NCBI GenBank assembly: GCA_014238415.1
Contig: JABABA010000001.1
Location: forward strand, 186,001-250,000
Direction: 5' to 3'
Length of the DNA stretch: 64,000 bases
Origin: Planctomycetota bacterium
Lineage (GTDB): Bacteria; Planctomycetota; UBA1135; GCA-002686595
Each line of letters opens with the position of its first letter. Position 1 is the stretch's first letter. The notes under the pieces are model-generated. The model was not told the origin of the DNA, ran no database searches, and saw nothing but the letters and a program-made list of their open reading frames with translations. This document shows, one piece after another, positions 9,601 to 18,237 of the stretch. The translations under genes and the position numbers were made by a program.

Positions 9601-11289
9601 TCAGCCTTTCTTCGACCAGCGATCCTTGAGGGTCACTGTGCGCAGAAAGACCGGTGGGCCGCTCGGGCTCGATGCGTCCCGGGTGAAGTAGCCCAGGCGC
9701 TCGAATTGAAAGGTCTCTCCCGGAGAGCTTGCCAATAAAGACGCCTCAAGGCGCGCGGTGGAAATGACCCGGCGAGAGTCCGGGTTCAAATCCCCAATCC
9801 AGTCTTCCAGAGCGCCAGGGTTCTCTGACAGAAAGAGGGGTTCCAGCAGGTGGACCTCGGCGGCCACGGAATTGTGGGCACTGACCCAGTGAATGATCCC
9901 CTTGACGCGCTTTTGCCCCTCCACCGACGCACCTCCGAAAGTGCGCTCGTCGTGACTGCAAATCAGTTCGATGACCTGCCCTGATTCATCTTTGATGACC
10001 TCCTCGCAGGTCAGAATAGGCCCGTAGCGCAGACGCACCTGGCCTTCAGGACGCAGGCGGAAGAACTTGCGTGGAGCGTCCTCCAGGAAGTCGTTGCGCT
10101 CGATCAGGATCTGGCGGGTGAGTTCCACCTCCCTGGTCCCCCCATCTGCATCCTCTGGGTTGTTGACCGCCTGACACACCACGCTTTGCCCCTCAGCAAT
10201 GGTTCGGATGGTGACCTTGAGGGGATCGAGGACTCCCAGGCGTCTGGGTGCGCGACGATTCTGGTCCTCCCGCAGGGCGTCCTCCAGCCAGAACAACTCG
10301 GCGGTGCTTGAGACCTTGGTCACGCCGATTCGCGCACAGAAATTGCGCACAGATTCGGGGGTGTAGCCGCGGCGGCGCAGTCCCTGCAATGTGGGCAGTC
10401 GAGGGTCATCCCAGCCGTCCACATGACCATCTTCCACCAGTTCCACAAGCCTACGCTTGGAGAGCATAGTGTAGGTCAGATTGAGGCGCGAGAATTCGAT
10501 CTGGCGCGGAGGACTGTCAATGGGAAGGCGCTCCACAAGCCAGTCATAAAGCGGTCTGTGGTTTTCGAATTCCAGGCTGCAGAGGGAGTGGGATACCTTT
10601 TCCAAGGCGTCGCACTGACCGTGGGCCATGTCATAGGTTGGATAGATACACCAGTCTCGGCCCGTGCGGTGGTGCGCTGAATCCTGAATGCGGTAGAGCA
10701 CTGGATCCCGCATCAGAAGATTCGCGTGAGCCATGTCGATCTTGGCCCGCAAGACCACGCTGCCCGGTTCGAATTCGCCAGCGCGCATGCGACCGAAAAG
10801 ATCCAAGCTCTCCTGATTTGGGCGGTCCCGGTTCGGACTGTTGGTGCCAACCAGATTGGGGCCACCCCGTTGGGCTCGCATTTCCTCCACGCCCAGGTCG
10901 TCAACGTAGGCATGCCCGCCTTCAATCAGGTACTGGGCGAAGCCGTAGAGTTCCTCAAAAAAATCCGAGGCAAAAAACAGTCGGTCCTGCCAATCAAACC
11001 CAAGCCAGCGCACATCCTCCTGGATCGCATCCACATACCGGTCCTCTTCCTTGGAGGGGTTGGTGTCATCGAAGCGCAGATTGCAGAGCCCCTCGTATTG
11101 CTGAGCCAGGCCAAAGTTGACGCAGAGCGCTTTGGCGTGTCCCAGGTGCAGATAGCCGTTGGGTTCAGGCGGGAAACGGGTATGCACAACCTTGTTACGG
11201 CCTTGCGCGAGGTCCCGATCAATTTCCACTTCTATGAAATTGCGCGATACACGCGGGGCCTCTGTTTCGTTTTCGGGTGTTTCGCTCAT
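9601..11289 (-). CDS. glnS: Glutamine--tRNA ligase
   Basis: GlnRS charges tRNA-Gln directly with glutamine in the cytoplasm. The class I signatures are plain: FPPEPNGYLHLGHAK (HIGH motif, about residues 40-53), RFDDTNP and TMLSKRR (KMSKS-type motif), followed by a two-barrel anticodon-binding region ending with FERLGYF and FLRTVTLKDRW. The length of 562 aa is normal for bacterial GlnRS. I prefer the ATG at 11289 (MSETPENETEAPRVSRNFIE), because the 20-residue extension in the track (from 11349) has no family counterpart. It is the last of four co-oriented genes (apbE, Gfo/Idh/MocA, sulfatase, glnS) with gaps of 50, 7 and 75 bp, although a shared function is not obvious. Confidence 0.95.
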   Translation of the reverse strand: MSETPENETEAPRVSRNFIEVEIDRDLAQGRNKVVHTRFPPEPNGYLHLGHAKALCVNFGLAQQYEGLCNLRFDDTNPSKEEDRYVDAIQEDVRWLGFDWQDRLFFASDFFEELYGFAQYLIEGGHAYVDDLGVEEMRAQRGGPNLVGTNSPNRDRPNQESLDLFGRMRAGEFEPGSVVLRAKIDMAHANLLMRDPVLYRIQDSAHHRTGRDWCIYPTYDMAHGQCDALEKVSHSLCSLEFENHRPLYDWLVERLPIDSPPRQIEFSRLNLTYTMLSKRRLVELVEDGHVDGWDDPRLPTLQGLRRRGYTPESVRNFCARIGVTKVSSTAELFWLEDALREDQNRRAPRRLGVLDPLKVTIRTIAEGQSVVCQAVNNPEDADGGTREVELTRQILIERNDFLEDAPRKFFRLRPEGQVRLRYGPILTCEEVIKDESGQVIELICSHDERTFGGASVEGQKRVKGIIHWVSAHNSVAAEVHLLEPLFLSENPGALEDWIGDLNPDSRRVISTARLEASLLASSPGETFQFERLGYFTRDASSPSGPPVFLRTVTLKDRWSKKG

Positions 11290-11364
11290 GACGGATGCGG
11301 GTGGCAACACTGAAGAATAGCGATCTCGCGGGTCCCCTCGCGAGAACAAGCTGCCCGGGACGAA

Positions 11365-12759
11365 TCAGGAATCAATTTCTTGTGGCACAGCAGCGTGGAT
11401 TGCCTTGCGCCATGTGTCCAATTCCAGCGCCATGGACCGAACCTTTTCGGGGTGAGCCTCCGACATGTCTTTGAGTTCACCCATGTCGGCGTCCAGGTCG
11501 TGCAGGGTGCGGCGGCCATCGTCATAGAACTCCACCAGCTTCCAACGACCCCGCCGTATAACCGAGCAGGGGGTCGTGCGCCAGTTCGGATCGTCGGGGC
11601 CCTTGCCTTGCAGGTAGCGCGGAAAATGCCAGAACAAGGAACGTTCGGCCAGATGACCCTCCCCCCGCAAGAGTCCAGAAAGATCCTGCCCGTCGAGTAC
11701 GACGGACTCCCCAGGACCCCGAATTCCGCACCACCCCACCAGGGTGGGCAACAGGTCCACATGATGCACAGGTTCGCTGTGCCGCTGATCCGGACCAAGA
11801 TGACCAGGCTGACAGAACACCAAAGGCACCCGAATACCTCCCTCACGAAGGGTCCCCTTCCAACCTGCCAGGGGGAGCATCGAGGTCACACCTCCATGGC
11901 CTCCATTGTCGCTTGTGAGGATCAACAACGTGCGCTGGCGTAGGTCGAGTTCGCTGAGCAGGCTGCGGATGCGGCCCAGTTGCTGGTCCACGGACGCAAG
12001 CATCGCGGCGTAGGAAGGGTTCTTTTGGCCTTGGTCCTCGGGTCGGTCCTTGAAGGCGCCGGCTCCTCCCTTGGGAGGTTGGATCGGGGTGTGCACAGCG
12101 TAGTGGGCCAGATGCAAGAAGAATGGCCTGTCTTGGTTTTCCCGGATGAATTCCAAGGCCGCATCACCCTCCAACTCGGTCAAATAGGCGTCTTCCCGCG
12201 CGTCCTCGGTACCCGGCAACTGGAGAGGCATGTGATAGCCTGCCGGAGGGTGGCCCCACTTGCCGCCCCCATAGTTGAAGGCGTAACCCTGAGTACGAGG
12301 GTCCTTCCCCAGGTGCCACTTGCCAACGTGCCCAGTCGCAAAGCCGGCCGCGCTGAAAACCTCACCCAAAGTGATTTCTTCTTGCGCGAGCGCAGTGAGC
12401 GAATCCGGCACACGCAGGCTGCGCCGTGCCCGCTTTCCCCGACGCTGATTGCCAACGGTCAAGATCCCGTGGCGGGGAGTGTAGCGCCCGGTCTGCAAAC
12501 TCGCGCGACTAGGGGCGCAGTTGGGGCCAGCGCTGTAAGCAGCATTGAACACCACGCCCTCCTGGGCCAGGGCATCCATGTGCGGTGTTGAGTAGAACCG
12601 ACTGCCCATGAAGCCGGCATCGCGCCAGCCCATGTCATCCACAACCACCAGAATCACGTTGGGCGGCTCGACCGACCCCTCGACAGCCTTCTGGCCCTGG
12701 GCCATTGCACTGGACAAGACCAGAACCAGGCACTGCAGACCGAATCCCCGAATACGCAT
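11365..12759 (-). CDS. Sulfatase (arylsulfatase A-like, Cys-type)
   Basis: This is a predicted exported sulfatase that hydrolyses sulfate esters, probably of sulfated polysaccharides. It has a signal peptide (MRIRGFGLQCLVLVLSSAMAQG), a metal-binding DDMG at about 41-44, and the formylglycine signature CAPSRASLQTGR with the modifiable Cys at about 81. Further motifs are GKWHLG (about 145) and TSDNGGHG (metal ligands, about 285). Its 464 aa is typical of S1-family planctomycete sulfatases. Maturation needs oxidation of the Cys by FGE or anSME. The SUMF1-fold gene 2.4 kb away lacks the catalytic cysteines, so the maturase probably lies elsewhere. It sits only 7 bp downstream of a Gfo/Idh/MocA gene, a common planctomycete pairing. 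Confidence 0.93.
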   Translation of the reverse strand: MRIRGFGLQCLVLVLSSAMAQGQKAVEGSVEPPNVILVVVDDMGWRDAGFMGSRFYSTPHMDALAQEGVVFNAAYSAGPNCAPSRASLQTGRYTPRHGILTVGNQRRGKRARRSLRVPDSLTALAQEEITLGEVFSAAGFATGHVGKWHLGKDPRTQGYAFNYGGGKWGHPPAGYHMPLQLPGTEDAREDAYLTELEGDAALEFIRENQDRPFFLHLAHYAVHTPIQPPKGGAGAFKDRPEDQGQKNPSYAAMLASVDQQLGRIRSLLSELDLRQRTLLILTSDNGGHGGVTSMLPLAGWKGTLREGGIRVPLVFCQPGHLGPDQRHSEPVHHVDLLPTLVGWCGIRGPGESVVLDGQDLSGLLRGEGHLAERSLFWHFPRYLQGKGPDDPNWRTTPCSVIRRGRWKLVEFYDDGRRTLHDLDADMGELKDMSEAHPEKVRSMALELDTWRKAIHAAVPQEIDS

Positions 12760-12766
12760 AGCCTTT

Positions 12767-14056
12767 TCAGGAAAAAGGCGTAACGCCGGGCCGTGCCACG
12801 GGGCGCATGGGAACCGGGCCCCACTCTAAGGCCCCGGGAGAGAGATCCTCTTCGGAATTCCAGGCCATGTCCCAAGAGATGCTCTTGCCGGTGTAGGCGC
12901 TCATGCGGGCCATGATCGCCATCATCGTGCTTTTGCACATGTAGTCCGAGTCGTCGATGCGAGCCCCCGCACGCAAAGCGGCAAAGAGCGCGTTGTGTTC
13001 ATTCTGGTACATGTCGTCGGGCTCATCGCTTCTATAGCGCCAGTTCTCATCAGCGGTACGGATACGGGCGGCCTGTAAAGCAGCGGTGCCCTTGGTACCA
13101 AACACGAAGTCCGAGACATTTCCGTCGGCCCCAACCCATTGACGGCAGGAAGAGAACCCTTTGATTCCATCCTTCCATTCAAAGACCGTGTTGAAGTGGT
13201 CGAAAATGTTGCCCCATTGCTCGTCGGAACGCACGATCCGACCGCCGGATGCAGTGGCTCTGACCGGAGGCTCGTCCTGCATGGCCCAGGCAAGCTTGTC
13301 CAGTGAGTGGATGTGCTGCTCGGTGATGTGGTCGCCGGAGAGCCAGGTGAAGTAGAGCCAGTTGCGCATCTGGTACTCCATCTCGCTCCACTCGGGCTTG
13401 CGGCCATGGTGCCACAAACCGCCCGTGTTGTAGGTGCACTGCATTGCGGTGATATCCCCCACCATGCCGTCGTGCACCCGCTTGAGAGTGGCCTGCTTCT
13501 TGAATTCGTAGCGATAGCAGAGCCCTGAGGAGATCGAGAGGCCCTTCTCCGCAGCCTTGTCACAGGCCGCGCGCATACGCCGCACACCAGGCGCATCCGT
13601 GGCGATGGGCTTCTCCACAAAAGCGTGGGTATCGGTATCTACCGCGTACTCCACATGCAGAGGACGGAAGTAGGGCGAAGTGGCAAGCAGAACCACATCC
13701 ACCTGGTCGATCACCGACTTGTAAGCATCAAAACCTACATACTGGCGATCCTCGGGCACATCAATGCGATCAGCGATGTCGCCTTGGCTCTTAAGGTCCT
13801 TGAGTTTTCTAGTCAGCCGATCAGAAAACGCCTCCCCCAGAGCGACCAGCTTGACATTGGGATCAGCACGCAGGGCATTTACGGCCGCGCCGCCACCGCG
13901 ACCACCACAGCCCACCAGACCGACTTTGATCGTCTCCTTGCCGTCAGGGGCAAGGCGGCCCCCAAGCGCCACGGAAAGGGTAGAGCCAGCAGCCGCGAGG
14001 GCTCCACCGGCACGCAAGAACTGACGGCGTGAGCCATTGTCTGGGGAGGTTGTCAT
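12767..14056 (-). CDS. Gfo/Idh/MocA-family oxidoreductase, Tat-exported
   Basis: This is an NAD(P)-dependent oxidoreductase fold, probably acting on sugars or their derivatives. From the ATG at 14056 it starts MTTSPDNGSRRQFLRAGGAL, a twin-arginine signal, so the folded protein is likely exported. The Rossmann motif VGLVGCGGRGGG follows at about 44-55, then EKPIATDAPG and the DHITEQHIHSLDKLAW segment typical of planctomycete members, and a C-terminal alpha/beta domain. The nine-residue upstream extension in the track (from 14083) would bury the Tat signal. It shares its layout with the paralogue at 16375. It lies 50 bp after apbE and 7 bp before the sulfatase, so one transcript is likely. The substrate cannot be inferred. 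Confidence 0.9.
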   Translation of the reverse strand: MTTSPDNGSRRQFLRAGGALAAAGSTLSVALGGRLAPDGKETIKVGLVGCGGRGGGAAVNALRADPNVKLVALGEAFSDRLTRKLKDLKSQGDIADRIDVPEDRQYVGFDAYKSVIDQVDVVLLATSPYFRPLHVEYAVDTDTHAFVEKPIATDAPGVRRMRAACDKAAEKGLSISSGLCYRYEFKKQATLKRVHDGMVGDITAMQCTYNTGGLWHHGRKPEWSEMEYQMRNWLYFTWLSGDHITEQHIHSLDKLAWAMQDEPPVRATASGGRIVRSDEQWGNIFDHFNTVFEWKDGIKGFSSCRQWVGADGNVSDFVFGTKGTAALQAARIRTADENWRYRSDEPDDMYQNEHNALFAALRAGARIDDSDYMCKSTMMAIMARMSAYTGKSISWDMAWNSEEDLSPGALEWGPVPMRPVARPGVTPFS

Positions 14057-14106
14057 GCCTTTGTTATAGCAAGTCCCCAGCAACCTGCAAAGATCGCCCC
14101 CACCAC

Positions 14107-15171
14107 CTATTGGCCTTGCAAGCGCTCCCCCTGCATCCTCGAAGGAAAGTGCGTGTCTGGGAATCGGACCACCGTCAAGTCGGCTCGGTCCTTGCCTTCA
14201 ACCAATCGCGCACCCATGCCGGCTGGCAATTGGGCGAGTCCTTCCACACCCACAATGCAAAGCGCCGTAGCCCAGCCATCAGCAGCACAGGCCGAGTCAG
14301 CCGCCACGGTCACCCCACGGCTGCTGGAAATTCCAAGGCCTGTGCGAGGATCAATGATGTGTCCATGGGAGTCGCCTTCGATCCGGACCGTTTGAAAGCG
14401 ATTGCCCGAAGTTGCAAGGGCACGGTCCTGAATCGCAATCTGCGCCCCATCCCCGTGCCTTGCTTCAAGGCGTACAAGCCATCCGCTCTTGCCCGGGGGC
14501 GCAGCGCCCACCCTCAAATCACCACCACCATCCACCAGGACTGAATTGAAGCCCCGCGCTCGCAGGAGATCAAAGGCCTGATCAATGGCCAATCCCTTGC
14601 CATAGGCGCCAAAATCCAAGCGCATGCCTTCCTTCAGACAACGCATGTGATCTGGAGCAGTTCTTAGCTCAAGAAACTCAAACCCCACCCGTTCCAGGGC
14701 CACTTTCAGCAGGTCCGGATCTGGGAGAGAACCCTGTCGGGCGCTGCGCCGCCAGAGCCGGGTCAAGGGACCCACCGTGGGATCCACCAGACCGTTTGTT
14801 TGCAGGACCAACACGCGACCACGCTGCAAGGCTTGCGCCAAGGGCGGTGAGATTGCAACCCAGGCGGTCCCGTGGCCGGTAGCCTGTCGTGCCTCGCTCT
14901 GGGCGTCATAATCCGTCAACACCTTCTCGAGCTCCGCGATTTTTTCAAAGGCGTCGTCGATAGCGGTCGCCCGGCCGGAGCCTTTCTTGCCCCACACCAC
15001 GATGCGAAAAATGGTACCCATGGCAGGCCGTTCCACCGTGAACGACTCTTGCCCGCCTGCTGAGAGCAAGCTCTCTGGTGCATTCGTTGCTCCCACGCAA
15101 GCGCCCAACACGGTGACCAACAAGGCGCACAGAGCTGAACTCCAGGGAATCCAAAGCACGGGGGCACACAT
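14107..15171 (-). CDS. apbE: FAD:protein FMN transferase (ApbE family), lipoprotein
   Basis: ApbE enzymes attach FMN covalently to a Thr of target flavoproteins in the periplasm, using FAD and Mg2+. The sequence shows a lipoprotein signal (LCALLVTVLGAC), the family opening RPAMGTIFRIVVW, then GLVDPTVGPLTRLW, RLDFGAYGKGLAIDQA, VDGGGDLRVG, ALATSGN and HIIDPRTG, all ApbE landmarks, in 354 aa. No recognisable flavinylation substrate (NqrC/RnfG or an FMN_bind domain) is in the window. The gene is divergent from the SUMF1-fold gene with only 30 bp between them, so their promoters overlap. Confidence 0.93.
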   Translation of the reverse strand: MCAPVLWIPWSSALCALLVTVLGACVGATNAPESLLSAGGQESFTVERPAMGTIFRIVVWGKKGSGRATAIDDAFEKIAELEKVLTDYDAQSEARQATGHGTAWVAISPPLAQALQRGRVLVLQTNGLVDPTVGPLTRLWRRSARQGSLPDPDLLKVALERVGFEFLELRTAPDHMRCLKEGMRLDFGAYGKGLAIDQAFDLLRARGFNSVLVDGGGDLRVGAAPPGKSGWLVRLEARHGDGAQIAIQDRALATSGNRFQTVRIEGDSHGHIIDPRTGLGISSSRGVTVAADSACAADGWATALCIVGVEGLAQLPAGMGARLVEGKDRADLTVVRFPDTHFPSRMQGERLQGQ

Positions 15172-15201
15172 GAGGGCAAAGAGGGTACCCTCATTCCAGT
15201 C

Positions 15202-16326
15202 ATGGCCTCAATCCCCCCCCTGATCTGCGCCCTGTGGTCCCTGAGTTGCGCGACATCTCTTCCCACAAGTACCCCTCAGGAGGCCCAGGGACCGCGCACT
15301 GCCAAGGAAATGCCACCTGGGCGGCCCCCTCTCCACGAAATCGAAAAGGCCGCTGCCAGCCGGGCCCAGGATATGCAGCCATACCGGGAAACCATCCCTG
15401 GAACCAAGATGGGTTTCGACCTGGTTCCTCTGCCGGGGGGATCATTCCTGCTGGGCAGCCCCGAGGACGAGGACGACCGCAAGGCCGATGAAGGGCCACA
15501 GGTCGAGGTGCGACTGTCTCCGTTCTGGATTGGTACAAGGGAGGTGAGTTGGGATGAGTATCACGAGTTCATGAGCGCACTGGACATCGTCCGAAGGCGG
15601 GCCGGGCGCGGAGAATCAGCACCACAGGACCCCTGGGCAGACGCGGTCAGTCGCCCCACCCCGCCCTATGTGCCGATGGATTTCAACATGGGAGTGGATG
15701 GCTTTCCCGCGGTATGCATGACCCAGTTCGCCGCGCGGCAATACACAAAATGGCTTTCCATGAAGACCGGACGCTTTTATCGCCTGCCATCTGAGGCCGA
15801 ATGGGAATACGCCTGCCGCGCTGGCAGCAGCACTTCGTTTTCATTCGGTGCTGATATGGACGACCTGGAAGACCACGCCTGGTTTTTTGACAACGGAGAC
15901 GACACCTACCACAAGTGCGGCGAACTGCCCCCGAACGCCTTTGGCCTCTACGACATGCACGGCAATGTTGCTGAGTGGTGCCTGGATGCCTTCGACCCCA
16001 CATTCTACAGCACACTCAAGAAAGGGGCGCTGGATCCAATCAACTGGCCAAGCGAACTTTACCCCAGAGCGGTGCGCGGAGGATCTTGGGACCACGATGC
16101 AGAAGACCTGCGCTGCGCGCGGCGAATGCCCTCAAAGCCGGGCTGGAAGGTGCAGGACCCACAGATCCCCAAGAGCATTTGGTTCCTTACGGACGCGCCC
16201 TTCCTGGGCTTCCGGGTGGTACGCCCCCTGAAGGAACCCACCACTGAAGAAACCCAGCTTTGGTGGGAAACCAGCCTCGAAGAGGTGCGCATAATTGAAA
16301 CAAGACAACGAAGTGGCGGCCGCTAG
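15202..16326 (+). CDS. SUMF1/formylglycine-generating-enzyme-fold protein lacking FGE cysteines
   Basis: The fold is clear: LVPLPGGSFLLGSPEDEDDRKADEGPQ near residue 75, FWIGTREVSWDEYHEFM, RLPSEAEWEYACRAGS, NAFGLYDMHGNVAEWCLD, AVRGGSWDH and FLGFRVVRPL. True formylglycine-generating enzymes carry two reactive cysteines just after RGGSW. Here that segment reads RGGSWDHDAEDLRCARR, with neither in place, so it is unlikely to mature the neighbouring sulfatases. Such proteins may be binding modules or other oxidases or hydroxylases. The N-terminus (MASIPPLICALWSLSCATS) looks like a signal peptide, possibly a weak lipobox, so export is likely. It is followed after 48 bp by a Gfo/Idh/MocA gene. Confidence 0.88.
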   Translation: MASIPPLICALWSLSCATSLPTSTPQEAQGPRTAKEMPPGRPPLHEIEKAAASRAQDMQPYRETIPGTKMGFDLVPLPGGSFLLGSPEDEDDRKADEGPQVEVRLSPFWIGTREVSWDEYHEFMSALDIVRRRAGRGESAPQDPWADAVSRPTPPYVPMDFNMGVDGFPAVCMTQFAARQYTKWLSMKTGRFYRLPSEAEWEYACRAGSSTSFSFGADMDDLEDHAWFFDNGDDTYHKCGELPPNAFGLYDMHGNVAEWCLDAFDPTFYSTLKKGALDPINWPSELYPRAVRGGSWDHDAEDLRCARRMPSKPGWKVQDPQIPKSIWFLTDAPFLGFRVVRPLKEPTTEETQLWWETSLEEVRIIETRQRSGGR

Positions 16327-16374
16327 CCGCGAATCGATTCTCCCAGCATTTTGTCCCAACCCCCCTTAGTCACC

Positions 16375-17691
16375 ATGAGCAAACCCCACCCCTCTCCAAC
16401 ATCCACCCGACGCTCCCTGGTCAAGTCCAGCAGCCTGGCTGCAGCGGGCCTTGGCTTTAGCTCCCCCGCCCTGGCACTGCCCAGTGGGCGCGCTCGTGGC
16501 GATGAGCCCTTGCGCATCGCCCTGGTGGGCTGCGGAAACCGAGGTACCGGTGCAATATCCCAAGCACTTTCCACCGCGGGTCCTGTCAAGTTGGTGGCTA
16601 TGGCTGATGCCTTCGAAGACCGCCTCCAACGCGCCCTCAAGAGCACCCTAGAGGAGCACCCAGAGATGGTGGATGTGCCCGAGGAGCGCCAGTTCACTGG
16701 ATTCGACGCCGCCCAGAAGGCCATGGACGCAGGCGTTGACGTGGTCATCCTGACCACCCCTCCGGGGTTCCGCCCCATGCACTTTGAATACGCGGTTTCC
16801 AAGGGCTTGCATGTCTTCATGGAGAAGCCTGTGGCGACAGATGCACCGGGCATTCGCCAGGTCCTTGCCGCTGCCGAGGAATCTCGGCGCAAGGGACTGA
16901 AAGTGGGCGTGGGCCTCCAAAGACACCACGACTCGGGCTATCAAGAGACTATGCGCCGCGTTCAAGAGGGCGCCATTGGTGATGTGCTCCTCATGCGCTG
17001 CTACTGGAACTCCGCTGGAGTGTGGACTTACCAGCGCAAACAAGACATGACCGAGATGGAGTACCAGATGCGCAACTGGTACTACTTCACCTGGATCTGC
17101 GGTGACCACATCGTCGAGCAACACATCCACAACCTGGATGTTTGCAACTGGCTCAAGGGAGGTCCACCAGTCAAGGCGCAGGGAGTAGGCGGCCGTCAGG
17201 TGCGCGTAGGCCCCGATACGGGCGAGATATTCGATCACCACATGGTGGAATACACCTACGCCGACGGCACCAAGATGCTGTCCGAGTGCCGGCACCAGCC
17301 TCAGACCTTCGGCTCTGTTTCCGAACACGCCCATGGATCCAAGGGCACGGCCCAGTTCAACCGGTACACAATCTCGACAACGGACGGGGACAAGTGGCGT
17401 TACAGGGAAAAGTCCGAGAACCCCTACCAGGTGGAACATGACCAACTGTTCGCTGCCATACGTTCGGGGGCAGACCACAACGAGGCCGAGTACGGCGCCA
17501 CCTCCACGATGACCGCTATAATGGGACGCATGGCCACCTACTCCGGCAAACAGGTCACCTGGGACGGTGCTATTGCATCCGACACGGACCTTCTGCCCGA
17601 GAGCTTCGCCTGGAATGCAACCCCAAAAGTCATGCCCAACGCTGACGGCTCCTACCCCTGGGCAGTTCCGGGGATCACGCCCCCCTATTGA
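16375..17691 (+). CDS. Gfo/Idh/MocA-family oxidoreductase, Tat-like signal
   Basis: This is a paralogue of the gene at 12767. From the ATG at 16375 the N-terminus is MSKPHPSPTSTRRSLVKSSSLAAAGLGFS, a Tat-type signal. It is followed by IALVGCGNRGTGAI (NAD-binding), MEKPVATDAPG, and the segment DMTEMEYQMRNWYYFTWICGDHIVEQHIHNLD that its paralogue also carries. The C-terminal region has WRYREKSENPYQ. The length of 438 aa fits the family. The 8-residue upstream extension in the track begins with TTG and disrupts the Tat layout. It is probably exported; the sugar substrate is unknown. Downstream, 44 bp away, is the cytochrome b562-like gene, possibly an electron-transfer partner, though that is inference only. 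Confidence 0.9.
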   Translation: MSKPHPSPTSTRRSLVKSSSLAAAGLGFSSPALALPSGRARGDEPLRIALVGCGNRGTGAISQALSTAGPVKLVAMADAFEDRLQRALKSTLEEHPEMVDVPEERQFTGFDAAQKAMDAGVDVVILTTPPGFRPMHFEYAVSKGLHVFMEKPVATDAPGIRQVLAAAEESRRKGLKVGVGLQRHHDSGYQETMRRVQEGAIGDVLLMRCYWNSAGVWTYQRKQDMTEMEYQMRNWYYFTWICGDHIVEQHIHNLDVCNWLKGGPPVKAQGVGGRQVRVGPDTGEIFDHHMVEYTYADGTKMLSECRHQPQTFGSVSEHAHGSKGTAQFNRYTISTTDGDKWRYREKSENPYQVEHDQLFAAIRSGADHNEAEYGATSTMTAIMGRMATYSGKQVTWDGAIASDTDLLPESFAWNATPKVMPNADGSYPWAVPGITPPY

Positions 17692-17735
17692 CCCCTTCCT
17701 TCTGTGAAATCGACTCAGTTCAGTTATCAGCAATC

Positions 17736-18236
17736 ATGAATCGCCTCTTTCTATCAAGCCTTGGATTCGGTGCCCTTTGCCTGACCCTGCCTCTCAGCCT
17801 CACAGGCAACGGGATCGCCCGTGTCAGTGAGAGCGGAATGATCACCTCTCAAGACGAAGACGCTCAGCAGGCTCCCGTGCAGGAGGAAACCGATCTTGAC
17901 CGGGACATGCTCGAGGTCAAGGCTCAAGTGCGTCTGCTGCGACGGTCATTGCGTAGCCCTGACAAAAATGAGGCATCACTTGAGTCCCTGCAGATTCTCC
18001 AGACCCATGTGCTTGCCGCCAAGCCCCGCATTCCACGCAATACCAAGGATCTGCCGGAAGCCGAACGTGCCGCCTATGTGCTCGCTTATCGAGCAGACAT
18101 GCTCAAGTTCCTGATTATTGCAATCGAAGTCGAGTCCGCCCTCATTGCCGGCGATATGGACGGGGCCCAGGAACTCTTCAAGAGCTTCCGTGAACAAGAA
18201 GATCCGGCCCACGAAAAATTCACAGACGAAGGCTGA
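17736..18236 (+). CDS. Cytochrome b562-like four-helix protein (putative)
   Basis: A 166-aa exported protein from the ATG at 17736 (MNRLFLSSLGFGALCLTLPLSLTG is the signal). The mature part is almost entirely helical. It aligns by eye with cytochrome b562. The N-terminal helix has TDLDRDMLEVKAQVRLLRRSL, placing Met where the b562 heme-ligand Met sits. The C-terminal helix has ESALIAGDMDGAQELFKSF followed by DPAHEKF, placing His where the b562 ligand His sits (family YHQKY). If correct, it binds heme b in the periplasm. No CxxCH is present, so heme would be non-covalent. It ends 1 bp before the convergent phosphatase. Confidence is moderate because it rests on short motifs. Confidence 0.6.
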   Translation: MNRLFLSSLGFGALCLTLPLSLTGNGIARVSESGMITSQDEDAQQAPVQEETDLDRDMLEVKAQVRLLRRSLRSPDKNEASLESLQILQTHVLAAKPRIPRNTKDLPEAERAAYVLAYRADMLKFLIIAIEVESALIAGDMDGAQELFKSFREQEDPAHEKFTDEG

Positions 18237-18237
18237 A

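Noticed and set aside
15202-16326. Annotation of the SUMF1-fold gene as the sulfatase-maturing enzyme
   Set aside because: The two cysteines needed for formylglycine generation are missing from the RGGSW region.
16648-17733. 361-aa minus ORF opposite the second Gfo/Idh/MocA gene
   Set aside because: It is a shadow of a conserved coding frame.
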